This document shows positions 7,975-16,588 of a DNA stretch of 64,000 nt, piece by piece. The stretch's first letter is position 1. Each line of letters begins with the position of its first letter. The stretch spans positions 1-64,000 of the forward strand of contig CACXNA010000001.1 of NCBI GenBank assembly GCA_902768985.1. Direction: 5' to 3'. Both the position numbers and the translations under genes were made by a program. The stretch comes from an uncultured Bacteroidia bacterium (GTDB lineage: Bacteria > Bacteroidota > Bacteroidia > Bacteroidales > UBA932). Below the pieces are notes generated by a model. That model saw only the letters and a list, made by a program, of their open reading frames with translations. It was not told the DNA's origin and made no database searches.

Positions 7975-9105
7975 ATGCGACAAATGCGTTTTGTTTCGTT
8001 TATTATCGTGTCTTCTCTCGGCCTTCTCCTTTGGGGGTGCCGAGAGAGGGCCCATCATGATTCGAGTATATTGACCCCTTCCGTCGAATTTGTTGAAGAG
8101 CGGTCAAATACATCCTTTGCTGATGTTATTTCATCGGTAGAACTGATTCCGGTTGAAATGGATGAACAGCATTTGTTAGGAAACAATGTATACTTGTATT
8201 TATTGCCGGATGGCTTCCTGCTTGCAGATAAACAAAATGCAAAGCTAAACTTATATTCCAAGGACGGGATTTTCTTAAATACTATTGGGCGACGAGGAAA
8301 CGGTCCCGGGGAGTATACAAGAATTGGTGATGTTCAAGTATTAGGAGATCATATTCACGTGTATGATGATCCGAAGCAAGAGCTTGTTTTTTCAACGGAC
8401 GGTGAACTATTAAAAACCAACAAAAAGGACTTAGGATTCCACTCTTTTAGAACGCGTTCCGGTTTTTTGTCTTATTATGGATATGGTGCAAAAAAAGGAT
8501 ACCGTGTAATATTTCAAAGAGAGAAAGATGGTAAGGAGTTCGGCTTTTTAGAATTGGATTCTAAGCTATTGGCTTTGACTTTGGACAATGATGTGTTTGC
8601 TCATTCGGCGGATGGGAGCGTTGTCTTCATAGATTCTTATTCTCCGACGATTTATAAGTTTTATAATGAGAAAGTTACTCCTTATTTATCATTTGATTTA
8701 GGACGATACTCGATCAAGGAATCCTTTTTCACCGCGGGAGACGCGTTTCTCGCTGCCGAAGAATTGTTCGCTTCCAATTATGGCATCATAATCGGATATT
8801 CGGAAAGTAATGAATATAAGTTCGTACAACTGCTATTGAAGAATCAAACCGAAGATCGAGATAGAATAGAATACGGGTTGTTTAACGGGAGCAAGTGGTG
8901 TTGGTTTTCTTTATCTGATTTAGTTAAAGAGTCTATGCCAGGATCGTTGCGTTTTATAAGCGATGGCATTTTGTACGGGCTTTTCACGATAGAAGAACTA
9001 AACCGTACGAAAGATTTATTCCGGGAGAAGATTATCAATAATGAACTCAATAGCATAGCGGAGGACGATGATGGATATGTTTTGGCGAAAATACGGCTTA
9101 AGTAG
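7975..9105 (+). CDS. 6-bladed beta-propeller lipoprotein, copy 2
   Basis: 376 aa lipoprotein with lipobox LLWGC (Cys22). The propeller signature GNGPGEY lies at about 108-114, preceded by the family pattern 'LNLYSKDGIFLNTIGRR'. It is clearly paralogous in layout to the protein at 4622 but divergent in sequence, suggesting different partners rather than a recent duplication. The next gene starts inside its 3' end. AT-rich. Confidence 0.8.
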   Translation: MRQMRFVSFIIVSSLGLLLWGCRERAHHDSSILTPSVEFVEERSNTSFADVISSVELIPVEMDEQHLLGNNVYLYLLPDGFLLADKQNAKLNLYSKDGIFLNTIGRRGNGPGEYTRIGDVQVLGDHIHVYDDPKQELVFSTDGELLKTNKKDLGFHSFRTRSGFLSYYGYGAKKGYRVIFQREKDGKEFGFLELDSKLLALTLDNDVFAHSADGSVVFIDSYSPTIYKFYNEKVTPYLSFDLGRYSIKESFFTAGDAFLAAEELFASNYGIIIGYSESNEYKFVQLLLKNQTEDRDRIEYGLFNGSKWCWFSLSDLVKESMPGSLRFISDGILYGLFTIEELNRTKDLFREKIINNELNSIAEDDDGYVLAKIRLK

Positions 9106-9634
9106 CCTGATTATACTTCTGCTTGTTACAAATATTGCAGAAGGGATATTCATCTTAAAAACGTCGAAGAGCAACAAACAGGATAATGAGAAAGCCAATC
9201 CCTGCTCAATGTTGGAATCGGAACTTGTGCGCAGGTCCAATATTCTGACGGAAGATGTCCAGAATATGTTGGATATGAGCGGCCTAATTCAAAAAGGGGA
9301 CGGAGACATGTTTGTGTTGGTTGCACCTCATACTTGCAGGGCGTGTGTGGAAACACATAATGCGCTTTTGTATGATATGTGTTCTCAATTCCGACAGAAA
9401 ACAATATGCTTTCTTGTCCCTCAATCACAATTGAGAAACTATTTGGCGTACTTCTCGGATATAGATAATATCAATGTTGTTGACTACGAGGTGAATCTTT
9501 CTGATTATGTAGACATTATAGCCGATGGTTATATGTATTATACCTTAGAGGGACGAAATGTGAAAGATTTCCATTTATCTGGGAAAGTGTTCTCGACGGC
9601 GTCAAAAGTATTCTTGATTAGGAATTTAGAGTAA
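9068..9634 (+). CDS. membrane-anchored thioredoxin-like protein (CRAC), copy 2
   Basis: 188 aa, overlapping the propeller gene by 38 bp (ATG codons at 9068, 9071 and 9077 are all possible). Residues 10-30 are a signal-anchor. The motif 'MFVLVAPHTCRACVETH' gives a CRAC redox pair in the position expected for a thioredoxin fold, but the rest of the fold is weakly conserved. It takes the same third position in the cassette as the CKAC protein at 5740. Confidence 0.55.
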   Translation: MMDMFWRKYGLSSLIILLLVTNIAEGIFILKTSKSNKQDNEKANPCSMLESELVRRSNILTEDVQNMLDMSGLIQKGDGDMFVLVAPHTCRACVETHNALLYDMCSQFRQKTICFLVPQSQLRNYLAYFSDIDNINVVDYEVNLSDYVDIIADGYMYYTLEGRNVKDFHLSGKVFSTASKVFLIRNLE

Positions 9635-9635
9635 T

Positions 9636-10679
9636 ATGCGGTGCCGGTGCCGATACGCTTTATTTTTTTGTTTTGTTCTTGTTGGTCTAATCTCATGCCG
9701 ACAAGTACGTCTCCATTTGTCTCCCGAGACGCCAGTCCCGGAAGCTGATCCGGCCTGTCTTGCAGAGCTGTTGGCCTCGGATAACAACCAGATTTTGACA
9801 CGCACGTTCACGCTCCGGGAAGAGGCCACCGTGCGGATTGTCGGGCAGGCCGAAGGGACTTCTTTCGAATTGATTCCCGGTTTCGTGGAGGCGTATCTCA
9901 ACGATGGTATCGAGTTTTTCATTGACCTGGGAACCGTGTGCCGGCAGTATCGCTTCGTCTGGGACTCCAGACGGGTGACGGGCAACAACGCGGATACTAC
10001 GGGCGTCCGTTTCGCACAGTACGATCCGTCAGATACACGATACACCTTTGAGGTCGCACTCCCGTGGCGAACCCTTGGCTTTGACGGGATACCAACGGAC
10101 AAGGACGTGTTACGTATGGATGTGAGCGTGCTTGACAATGACGAAGGAAGTCGCGACTCGCAGATTGCCTGGAGTGGCGTGAACTCCAAGTTGTACCTGG
10201 AATGGTCGCAATTCGGAGATTTTCCGCTGGCAGGACTTCTGGCTGCAGTGGCTCCGGTCATTGATGGCGTGGCAGATAAGGTTTGGGAACAGCAGGAACG
10301 CATCCCGATGACGCATGTAATCCTGGGATCGCTCCGGGATGAGGCGGATCTTTCGGGTTGGTATCGCTTGCTGTGGGACCGGGAGAATTTATACTTGCTG
10401 GTGGAGGTGGAGGATGACCTGAAGCGGCAGGCCGCATTCATGTTCGATAACGGACATCTGGAAGATGCGGAAGGAAATGTGCTGTGGCGCTTGGAATTCA
10501 ACCGCTCATGTCATGCCGGCGGAGCGTTGAAGAACCGCCGGCAGGAGGACACTCTCCGGCTGGCTGCAGGCAAGTACATACTGCATTTTGAGACGGATGA
10601 GAGTCATGCGGCGGGACATTGGGATGACTTGCCGCCGGATGATCCCTTCAACGGAATCAAATTGTATATGTTGGACTAA
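9636..10679 (+). CDS. CBM9/DOMON-like lipoprotein, two domains
   Basis: 347 aa. Signal and lipobox LISC with Cys21. Residues 35-190 and 195-347 look like two beta-sandwich domains of the CBM9-like/DOMON class (patterns 'NDGIEFFIDLG...YRFVWD' and 'PVIDGVADKVWEQQERIPMTHVILG...WDRENLYLLVEVED'). Such domains bind carbohydrate or haem; the 'IDG..D..W' opening is typical of CBM9-like modules. It starts 1 bp after the redox gene and overlaps the signal peptidase gene by 1 bp, so it belongs to the same operon. GC-rich, unlike the preceding cassette. Confidence 0.6.
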   Translation: MRCRCRYALFFCFVLVGLISCRQVRLHLSPETPVPEADPACLAELLASDNNQILTRTFTLREEATVRIVGQAEGTSFELIPGFVEAYLNDGIEFFIDLGTVCRQYRFVWDSRRVTGNNADTTGVRFAQYDPSDTRYTFEVALPWRTLGFDGIPTDKDVLRMDVSVLDNDEGSRDSQIAWSGVNSKLYLEWSQFGDFPLAGLLAAVAPVIDGVADKVWEQQERIPMTHVILGSLRDEADLSGWYRLLWDRENLYLLVEVEDDLKRQAAFMFDNGHLEDAEGNVLWRLEFNRSCHAGGALKNRRQEDTLRLAAGKYILHFETDESHAAGHWDDLPPDDPFNGIKLYMLD

Positions 10680-11530
10680 TGAGTTGGGAGCGAATCAGAA
10701 CAGCATTGTCTTCTCGGAAGGCAGATAAGTTTGCCTCAATGGTAATCTGGGCCTGCGTGTGCATCGTGGGTTTGGTGGCGTTGCACTTTGGGCGCCGGGT
10801 ACTGATTTGTGACCGATTTGTCATCCGGGGATCCTCTATGGCTCCCACGCTGGAGCAAGGACAGGGCGTGTGGGTGCGAAAGTATCTGATGGGCCCGCGG
10901 ATTTATACGCGCTTCAAGTTCGGGGAGGGAGAGCTGCTGCGCTGTATCCGCCTGCCGGGGTTCCGGCGTCTTCGGGCTGGAGATATCGCCGTTTTCAATA
11001 GCCCGGAGGGGTGGGGCCAATCTCATGCAGTGACTTTCCAGCTGAATTATGTCTATGCAAAGCGTTGCCTGGGGGCACCGGGAGATACAGTTGGAGCCCG
11101 AAATGGCCATTATTATAGCACAGGGGCCGATCCGGTTGGAATCCCGGCAGAGCAGGAAGCCCTCCTTCGGACGACACCTGATTCGGTGTTGACCTGGCGG
11201 GGACTTGAAGCTGGCCAGTTCGCCGGACTGCACGAACAGTGGACGATCCGGGATTTTGGCCCACTGGTTGTCCCGGAGAATAGAATGACCGTGCAACTCG
11301 ACAGCATGGGTGTACGTCTTTATGCCAAATCTATCTGCTATGAGACGGGGACCCGGCCGGAGTGGTCTCATGGGCAGGCTTGGTTAGGTGGCCGAGCGAT
11401 CAGTGAATACACTTTCCAGAAGAACTGGTATTTCTTTGTAGGGGATCATATCGTGGATTCGCGGGACAGCCGTTATGTGGGCTTTGTGCCGGAAGAGTTC
11501 GTCGTTGGGATTGTTGCTAAACAGAGATGA
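10679..11530 (+). CDS. lepB: signal peptidase I (S26), small accessory type
   Basis: 283 aa. An N-terminal transmembrane helix (residues 20-40) precedes the S26 catalytic serine in GSSMAPT (Ser53). The general-base lysine is Lys128 in AKRCLGAPGDTV. The C-terminal 'FFVGDHIVDSRDSRYVGFVP' box matches 'GDN...DSR.wG'. All catalytic motifs are present, so it should be active. It cleaves signal peptides of exported proteins at the outer face of the inner membrane. It is shorter than typical housekeeping Bacteroidales LepB and sits among peptide cassettes, so a dedicated role is plausible but unproven. Confidence 0.85.
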   Translation: MSWERIRTALSSRKADKFASMVIWACVCIVGLVALHFGRRVLICDRFVIRGSSMAPTLEQGQGVWVRKYLMGPRIYTRFKFGEGELLRCIRLPGFRRLRAGDIAVFNSPEGWGQSHAVTFQLNYVYAKRCLGAPGDTVGARNGHYYSTGADPVGIPAEQEALLRTTPDSVLTWRGLEAGQFAGLHEQWTIRDFGPLVVPENRMTVQLDSMGVRLYAKSICYETGTRPEWSHGQAWLGGRAISEYTFQKNWYFFVGDHIVDSRDSRYVGFVPEEFVVGIVAKQR

Positions 11531-12990
11531 TGAGAATCGAGTGGCGTTATACTGTCCTTCAATTGCTGAATATGCTACTTGTTGTGGCGGTGTGTGTCTG
11601 GGGCATCGTTGAAGCCGGGTACGGGCTGATGCAGGTGCTTGGCTGGCGGATGTCCCACCACTCGTTATATTCGTTGACGGGACATTTCAATAACCCAGGG
11701 CCGTTTGGTGGGTTCATTGCGTGTGTGATGGCGGTGGCGGGGGCTTGGGTGATGAGATCCCCGGTCAAGCCGGGAATGACGAAAGACGGACCCGGAATGA
11801 CCAGATCCTTCGGCAGGCTCAGGATGACGTTGACAGGGATAATAACCATTCTAGTGTGGGTGACGATCGGGATTGGGATGCTGGTGCTGCCTGCATCGAT
11901 GAGCCGGGCGGGTTGGCTGGCGTTGTTGGTCGCCCTTGCTGTCGAAGCAATCCGAATGCCGCAGGTACGGGAAAGGATTCGAAAACAGCGGTGGATGATT
12001 CCGGCCGGGGGCGTCGGGGTGATTGCCCTGTTGGCCGGGGCATTCCTGATTAAGCCTGAGTCGGCGCTTGGGCGCTTGCATATCTGGCGGATGGAGTGCC
12101 TGGCCATCGCGGAACGCCCCTGGACGGGTGCCGGTCCGGGAATGGAGGCCTGGGCGTATGGTGAAGCGCAGGAAGCTTTCTTCCGGGCTCATCTGGAGAC
12201 GGCGTCTCCCACTGTGGTGCGGGTTGCCGGATGCCCGGAGTATGCCTTCAATGAGTTCCTGGGCATCGGGGTGGAGTATGGTGTCCCAGGACTGTTGTTG
12301 TCGGTGCTGCTGGTGGCGGCATCCATTGCGGTGTTGTACAAGGCCAGGAGCCCTTTCGCGGCCGGGCTGACGGCCTGGTCTGTGTTTGCCTGCGCATCGT
12401 ATCCGCTGTCGGTACCGCAGTTGCGATTGCTGGGGGCAGGGTTCGTGCTCATCGCTTTGGTTGTTGGAATCTTGCAGGTCCGTTCGTGGCGGATGGGAGT
12501 ATTGCCTGTCATCGTTGCAGGGTTGTTGGCGGGATGGATGGGATTCCTGGGAGCGTCTGAGACAGATCCTTCGGCTGCGCTCAGGATGACACACAGAGAA
12601 GATTTCCGGGCAGTGTATGCACAGGGATACGCGCTGCATCAGGCAGGGCGGTATGCAGAAAGTACGGAAGTTCTGGAACGGGGAACCCGGATGAGTTGTG
12701 ACCCGATGTTCGAGATCATTCTGGGGAAGAATGCCGAGGCACTGGGCGATGATACCCGGGCGGAGGCGTTGTATGAGAAGGCGCATTATATGGTGCCGTC
12801 CCGCTTGTATCCTCTGGTCCGGCTGATGAGGCTGCAGGTCCGGACCGGGAGGAGCGGGGAGGCGCTGGAGACGGCCCGGCGCATCGTCATGATGCCGGTG
12901 AATGAACGGCACGCGGGAATGGTGAAGCTCCGGGAGGAAACGAAAGTGACGCTGGATTCCCTGGAAATTGCACTGCGGAAACAGCCGTAA
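11527..12990 (+). CDS. O-antigen-ligase-like membrane protein with C-terminal TPRs
   Basis: 487 aa, overlapping the signal peptidase gene by 4 bp. It has several transmembrane helices up to about residue 350, with the Wzy_C/O-antigen-ligase pattern (GHFNNPGPFGGF early, then 'SRAGWLALLVA', 'RLHIWRMECLAIAERPWTGAGPG'). About 120 TPR-like residues follow. The short N-terminal part suggests it is smaller than standard ligases. In Bacteroidales such genes often lie beside signal peptidase genes; the substrate is unknown. Two palindromic elements are inserted in frame (11755-11828 and 12563-12590). Confidence 0.65.
   Translation: MMRIEWRYTVLQLLNMLLVVAVCVWGIVEAGYGLMQVLGWRMSHHSLYSLTGHFNNPGPFGGFIACVMAVAGAWVMRSPVKPGMTKDGPGMTRSFGRLRMTLTGIITILVWVTIGIGMLVLPASMSRAGWLALLVALAVEAIRMPQVRERIRKQRWMIPAGGVGVIALLAGAFLIKPESALGRLHIWRMECLAIAERPWTGAGPGMEAWAYGEAQEAFFRAHLETASPTVVRVAGCPEYAFNEFLGIGVEYGVPGLLLSVLLVAASIAVLYKARSPFAAGLTAWSVFACASYPLSVPQLRLLGAGFVLIALVVGILQVRSWRMGVLPVIVAGLLAGWMGFLGASETDPSAALRMTHREDFRAVYAQGYALHQAGRYAESTEVLERGTRMSCDPMFEIILGKNAEALGDDTRAEALYEKAHYMVPSRLYPLVRLMRLQVRTGRSGEALETARRIVMMPVNERHAGMVKLREETKVTLDSLEIALRKQP
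11755..11828 (+). repeat. in-frame palindromic elements inside the O-antigen-ligase-like gene
   Basis: Contains CCCGGTCAAGCCGGGAATGA (palindromic CCCGG/CCGGG), a partial second copy ending CCCGGAATGAC, and a third unit ATCCTTCGGCAGGCTCAGGA. The host frame stays open through all of it, giving a charged extramembrane loop (VKPGMTKDGPGMTRSFGRLR) between two hydrophobic segments. Confidence 0.75.
12563..12590 (+). repeat. in-frame palindromic element, ATCCTTCG...CTCAGGAT type
   Basis: ATCCTTCGGCTGCGCTCAGG followed by ATGAC, the same type as at 11803-11828. It is inserted in frame between the last transmembrane helix and the TPR part of the same gene. Confidence 0.75.
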
Positions 12991-13048
12991 ATCCGCCATT
13001 TTCCGCCTTTGTAATATCGGCAAATAATTGACCTTTGTAAGTTCTTGG

Positions 13049-13084
13049 AAATCAATTGGTCACCAAGGGCGTCTGTAATGATTT
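13049..13084 (+). promoter_or_regulatory. degenerate operator-like repeat (cassette 3)
   Basis: The right arm GTAATGATTT (13075-13084) is identical to that at 3687-3696 and 23991-24000 and is also followed by a T-rich stretch. The left arm AAATCAATTG (13049-13058) is imperfect and the spacing is longer (16 nt). Confidence 0.5.
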
Positions 13085-13121
13085 ATTTTACTGGCCACAT
13101 GCATTTGACTGACGATTTAGC

Positions 13122-13129
13122 TAACTTTG
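13122..13129 (+). promoter_or_regulatory. -7 box of cassette 3 (TAACTTTG)
   Basis: Perfect TAnnTTTG box 65 bp before the first ATG (13195) of peptide copy 3, leaving an AT-rich leader. No convincing -33 element at the usual distance. Confidence 0.55.
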
Positions 13130-13194
13130 CAATCTAATCGTTTTTATGATGTGAGATATATTTTTATAATTTAACTATTGTTGACTGTTAAACC

Positions 13195-13449
13195 ATGAAT
13201 GTTATGAGAAATAAACTCTTATTCTTCGGCGGAGCGATTTTGCTCGTTGTTTCGGTATTTCTTTTGTTTAGCCGTCCTGCCTATGCAGACTGGGCCGAAG
13301 GGAACGGAATGCAAAACGTAGAAGTCGAATTCAAAATTGATGATGAACAAGGCAATCCTATCATTACAATCGAGTGTTGTCGACCTCAAGAACATACGAT
13401 GTGTGACTTGTCATCTCAGCATCCGATGTGTGGCTTTATGCCAGATTAA
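13195..13449 (+). CDS. small secreted Cys-containing peptide (NVEAL variant), copy 3
   Basis: 84 aa from 13195, or 81 aa from the ATG at 13204. A hydrophobic signal (residues 7-27) is followed by ADWAEGNGM and QNVEVEFKID, a diverged form of the NVEAL motif. The C-terminus has four cysteines (IECCRPQEHTMC, then HPMCGF). It precedes propeller copy 3 by 3 bp and follows the shared operator half-site, so it takes the peptide position of the cassette. Confidence 0.65.
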   Translation: MNVMRNKLLFFGGAILLVVSVFLLFSRPAYADWAEGNGMQNVEVEFKIDDEQGNPIITIECCRPQEHTMCDLSSQHPMCGFMPD

Positions 13450-13452
13450 ACT

Positions 13453-14586
13453 ATGATATATAACAGATTATTTATTTGTTTTTTCATCGTGTGTGCGGTT
13501 TCCTCGTGTAATCAACAACGAGAACACGAAGGGACAGCCGCATCGACAATTGAGATTCCCGTCGAGTTGAAAGGGCCCGCCCGGCCAACAGGGATCTCAT
13601 TGTATGATATGTTTGAGAAACCTCAGGTTATTCAGGTGAATCCAGAGGAGCCGATTTCATATATCTATGAATTGAAGTATGTTCGTGGTCGTTATTATCT
13701 TACGGATTTTTACCGGAAGGGTATTATCGTGTTTGATGATAGCGGGCAAGTGCTATTAAAACTATTCAAAAAAGGCCGTGCGGATTATGAGTATCTCTCC
13801 ATGGAGTGCTTTGACGTCAATCCAGCGAATGGGGAGATAAACATATACGATATAAATCGAAGGAGAATTGTGGTCTATTCTGAATCCGGAGAGTTTCTGC
13901 GTTCCATTCCTCTTGGTGAACACGTGCGGATTTTTAATGATTTTGCCGTGAAGGAGGATGGCTCCTTCCTGGTATATATCGCCTTTGGCCCTGCCGAAGA
14001 ACCACGAGGACTTGTTGCCGTAGACGCAGAGGGGACTTTCTCGGAAACGCTGGCTCCTTTGGATGATGATTTCAGGCACACATTGGTTTATGTCCCGTAT
14101 CAGAATTTCCATCGATTGAGCGATGGCACCGTGACAGTTCGTGGAGAGCAGGACAAAAATGAAATATATCATGTTTCACCTGATGGCTTACTAACGATTC
14201 CGTTTCATCTTTGCTTTGACGTTATTTGGTCAAAAGAGTTGCGGGCAACGGAGCGTCCGTCCATGGGATCGGATTCGGACTATTATAATGTCCCTGAATA
14301 CTTTGAAACCGATCATTGGCTGGGTGTCAAGGTAAGGTATCAGGAGAAGTACAGTATTTTTTTCTACAACAAAGATACCGGCCGGCTCTATTCCGGCAGA
14401 TCGTCAGAGAAGGGCACCCTGAAGGGCCTGATAGAGAAAGGCGAACATGATCCTGTCTTTACTGGTTACTCGGCGGGAGATCGTTTGATGCATGTCTATA
14501 ATCCATCAAACTCAGATCCTTCCATAGAAGATAACACTATATTTGTTAAAGTGTATAAGGAAAAATGCGTCTCCCCTGCAGGATAA
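13453..14586 (+). CDS. 6-bladed beta-propeller lipoprotein, copy 3
   Basis: 377 aa lipoprotein, lipobox AVSSC with Cys19. The family signature is altered to GRADYEY after 'GQVLLKLFKK', in place of GxGPGEY, but the remaining blade pattern (YLTDFYRKGIIVFDDSG; INIYDINRRRIVVYSESGEFLRSI) is typical. It lies between peptide copy 3 and a CxxC lipoprotein that starts 22 bp before its end. Confidence 0.75.
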   Translation: MIYNRLFICFFIVCAVSSCNQQREHEGTAASTIEIPVELKGPARPTGISLYDMFEKPQVIQVNPEEPISYIYELKYVRGRYYLTDFYRKGIIVFDDSGQVLLKLFKKGRADYEYLSMECFDVNPANGEINIYDINRRRIVVYSESGEFLRSIPLGEHVRIFNDFAVKEDGSFLVYIAFGPAEEPRGLVAVDAEGTFSETLAPLDDDFRHTLVYVPYQNFHRLSDGTVTVRGEQDKNEIYHVSPDGLLTIPFHLCFDVIWSKELRATERPSMGSDSDYYNVPEYFETDHWLGVKVRYQEKYSIFFYNKDTGRLYSGRSSEKGTLKGLIEKGEHDPVFTGYSAGDRLMHVYNPSNSDPSIEDNTIFVKVYKEKCVSPAG

Positions 14587-15104
14587 TTGTCTTTGTCGTT
14601 TTGGCTTGTTCGTGTTCCGGGAGTTCTTTCGTGTATCCGAAGCAGTTTCCGGTATGTTCAAAGGAATCACCTCAAGTAGAGGCTCAAGTCTTTCCATTTG
14701 AGGGCCAATTCCCAATGGATTCGACTGCGCGGGTTCTGTTTATACATTACGACTCTTCGGCATTGTGCAGCGTGTGTCTGCTGAAACAGTATTATTTGTG
14801 GGACGACCTTATTGATCGACTTGGGGAAGAAGGGCTTGATTATTGTTTTATCTTAGAACCCGGACAGGAGATTTCGGATGAGGTTGTGATATCAGCATTG
14901 GAAGACGCATGCTTTAGTCGGCCGGTGTATTTGGACCGGGAAAAGCTATTCCAGGAAGAACTCGGAATAAAAAGCAAAAGCGGATCCGAGGATATCCTTA
15001 TAGATTCTTCAGGACAGGTCCTATTAGTGGGAGACCTGCGTCATGATGCACGTTTTTTCGAAAAGATAGAACGACAGGTAAAGAAAGGTCGTAGTTTGGA
15101 TTAG
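14565..15104 (+). CDS. thioredoxin-like lipoprotein (CSVC), copy 3
   Basis: 179 aa. A short signal ends in a lipobox-like LACSC. The thioredoxin-like core has 'ARVLFIHYDSSALCSVC' with a CSVC pair, then strands and helices consistent with the fold and the end 'GSEDILIDSSGQVLLVGD'. It overlaps propeller copy 3 by 22 bp and takes the same slot as the redox proteins at 5740 and 9068. Confidence 0.65.
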   Translation: MRLPCRIIVFVVLACSCSGSSFVYPKQFPVCSKESPQVEAQVFPFEGQFPMDSTARVLFIHYDSSALCSVCLLKQYYLWDDLIDRLGEEGLDYCFILEPGQEISDEVVISALEDACFSRPVYLDREKLFQEELGIKSKSGSEDILIDSSGQVLLVGDLRHDARFFEKIERQVKKGRSLD

Positions 15105-15120
15105 CCGAATTTTACATTCG

Positions 15121-16587
15121 ATGGTAACACGTTGTTTTTGGTTTGCTGTAGGATTGCTTGCCTGTGCGGGCGCGCAGGCGCAACCGATGACGCTCGAAGA
15201 GGTCATCGGTGCGGCGCGTGCGGGGTCTGTGCCGGCGCTGCAGGCGAAGGCCGCATTCGTGTCGGACTACTGGGCCTGGCGCTCCTACCGGGCGAGCCGC
15301 CTGCCGTCGCTGTCACTCTACGGCACGCTGGGCAGCTTCGACCGGTCGCTGCGCCTGCTGCAGAATTACGAGACGGGCGAGATGGTCTATACGTCCAATT
15401 ACAACATGGAGAACAGCCTGGGGCTGCGGGTACGGCAGAATCTGCCCTTCACGGGCGGCACGCTGTCGCTCTACACCGACCTCACCCGCATTGACCAGTT
15501 CGCGTTGGGCGGGAAGACCTGGTACGCCCAACCGGTGACGCTGTCCTACAGCCAGCCGCTCTTCGCCTACAACCAGTTCAAGTGGGACAAGCTCATCTCC
15601 CCGAAGGAGTACGAGCGGGCGAAGCGGACCTATCTGGAGTCGATGGAAGATGTCTCTTTGAAAGCGGTGGACCGCTTCTTCGGGGTGATGGAGGCGCAGA
15701 AACTCTACGACGTGTCCCGGACCAACTACGACAACACCACGCAGATGCTCCGCATCGCCCGGGAACGGCTGTCGCTGGGCAGTGTGACGCGCGACGAGTA
15801 CCTCCAGCTGGAGCTTCGCCAGCTCTCGGACAGCATCGCGGTGAACGAGAACCACGTGGCGCTTCGCGAGGCGCGCCTGCAACTGAATTCGCTGCTGGGC
15901 CTGGACGAGACGCGCGAGGTGGAGCCGGTGCTGGAGGAGGAGCTGCCGGCCGTGCTGATGGATTACGGGCTCGTGCTGGACAAGGCTTCGGAGAACGCCT
16001 CCTTCCCGCTGGACAATGCCATCAACCTGCTGAATGCCGAGTCGGCCATCGCCAAGGCCAAGGCCTCGCGCGGCATCACGATGCAGCTCAACGCCCGTTT
16101 CGGCCTGTCGAAGACGGCGCCGGAGTTGCGGGGGGTGTATCGCGACCTGCTGGACCAGGAAGTGGTGGGCCTGACCTTCACCGTGCCGATCCTGGACTGG
16201 GGCGAGGGCAAGGGGCGCGTGAAGAAGGCCGAGGCGGCCGCGGAAGTGGTGAAGGCGCAGGTGGAGCAGGCGGAGAATGACAAGCGCATCAGCCTGTACA
16301 CGGCGGTGGGACAGTTCAACAACCAGCGGCAGCTGTGCGACGTGTCGCGTCGCGCCGCCGCCATCGCGCAGGAGCGCTATACGCTGGTGATGGAGCGTTT
16401 CCGTAGCGGCAAGGCCAGCGTGACGGACCTGAACACCGCCCGTACGGAAAGCGATAGCGCCATCCAGAAGTACATCCGCGACATCTCCAGTTTCTGGAGC
16501 TACTACTACACGCTGCGCAAGCTTACGCTCTACGACTTCCTGTCGGGCGAGGACCTGACGGTGGATTATGATGAAATGACGCAATAG
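15121..16587 (+). CDS. TolC-family outer-membrane efflux protein
   Basis: 488 aa with a signal peptide (to AQAQ). The first residues after the signal, 'MTLEEVIGAARAGS', and the long amphipathic helices rich in A, E, R, L and Q are typical of TolC/CusC channels, with the usual internal duplication. It forms the outer-membrane channel of a tripartite exporter whose other parts follow directly. It is 16 bp behind the redox gene of cassette 3, and from here composition becomes strongly GC-rich. Confidence 0.85.
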   Translation: MVTRCFWFAVGLLACAGAQAQPMTLEEVIGAARAGSVPALQAKAAFVSDYWAWRSYRASRLPSLSLYGTLGSFDRSLRLLQNYETGEMVYTSNYNMENSLGLRVRQNLPFTGGTLSLYTDLTRIDQFALGGKTWYAQPVTLSYSQPLFAYNQFKWDKLISPKEYERAKRTYLESMEDVSLKAVDRFFGVMEAQKLYDVSRTNYDNTTQMLRIARERLSLGSVTRDEYLQLELRQLSDSIAVNENHVALREARLQLNSLLGLDETREVEPVLEEELPAVLMDYGLVLDKASENASFPLDNAINLLNAESAIAKAKASRGITMQLNARFGLSKTAPELRGVYRDLLDQEVVGLTFTVPILDWGEGKGRVKKAEAAAEVVKAQVEQAENDKRISLYTAVGQFNNQRQLCDVSRRAAAIAQERYTLVMERFRSGKASVTDLNTARTESDSAIQKYIRDISSFWSYYYTLRKLTLYDFLSGEDLTVDYDEMTQ

Positions 16588-16588
16588 C

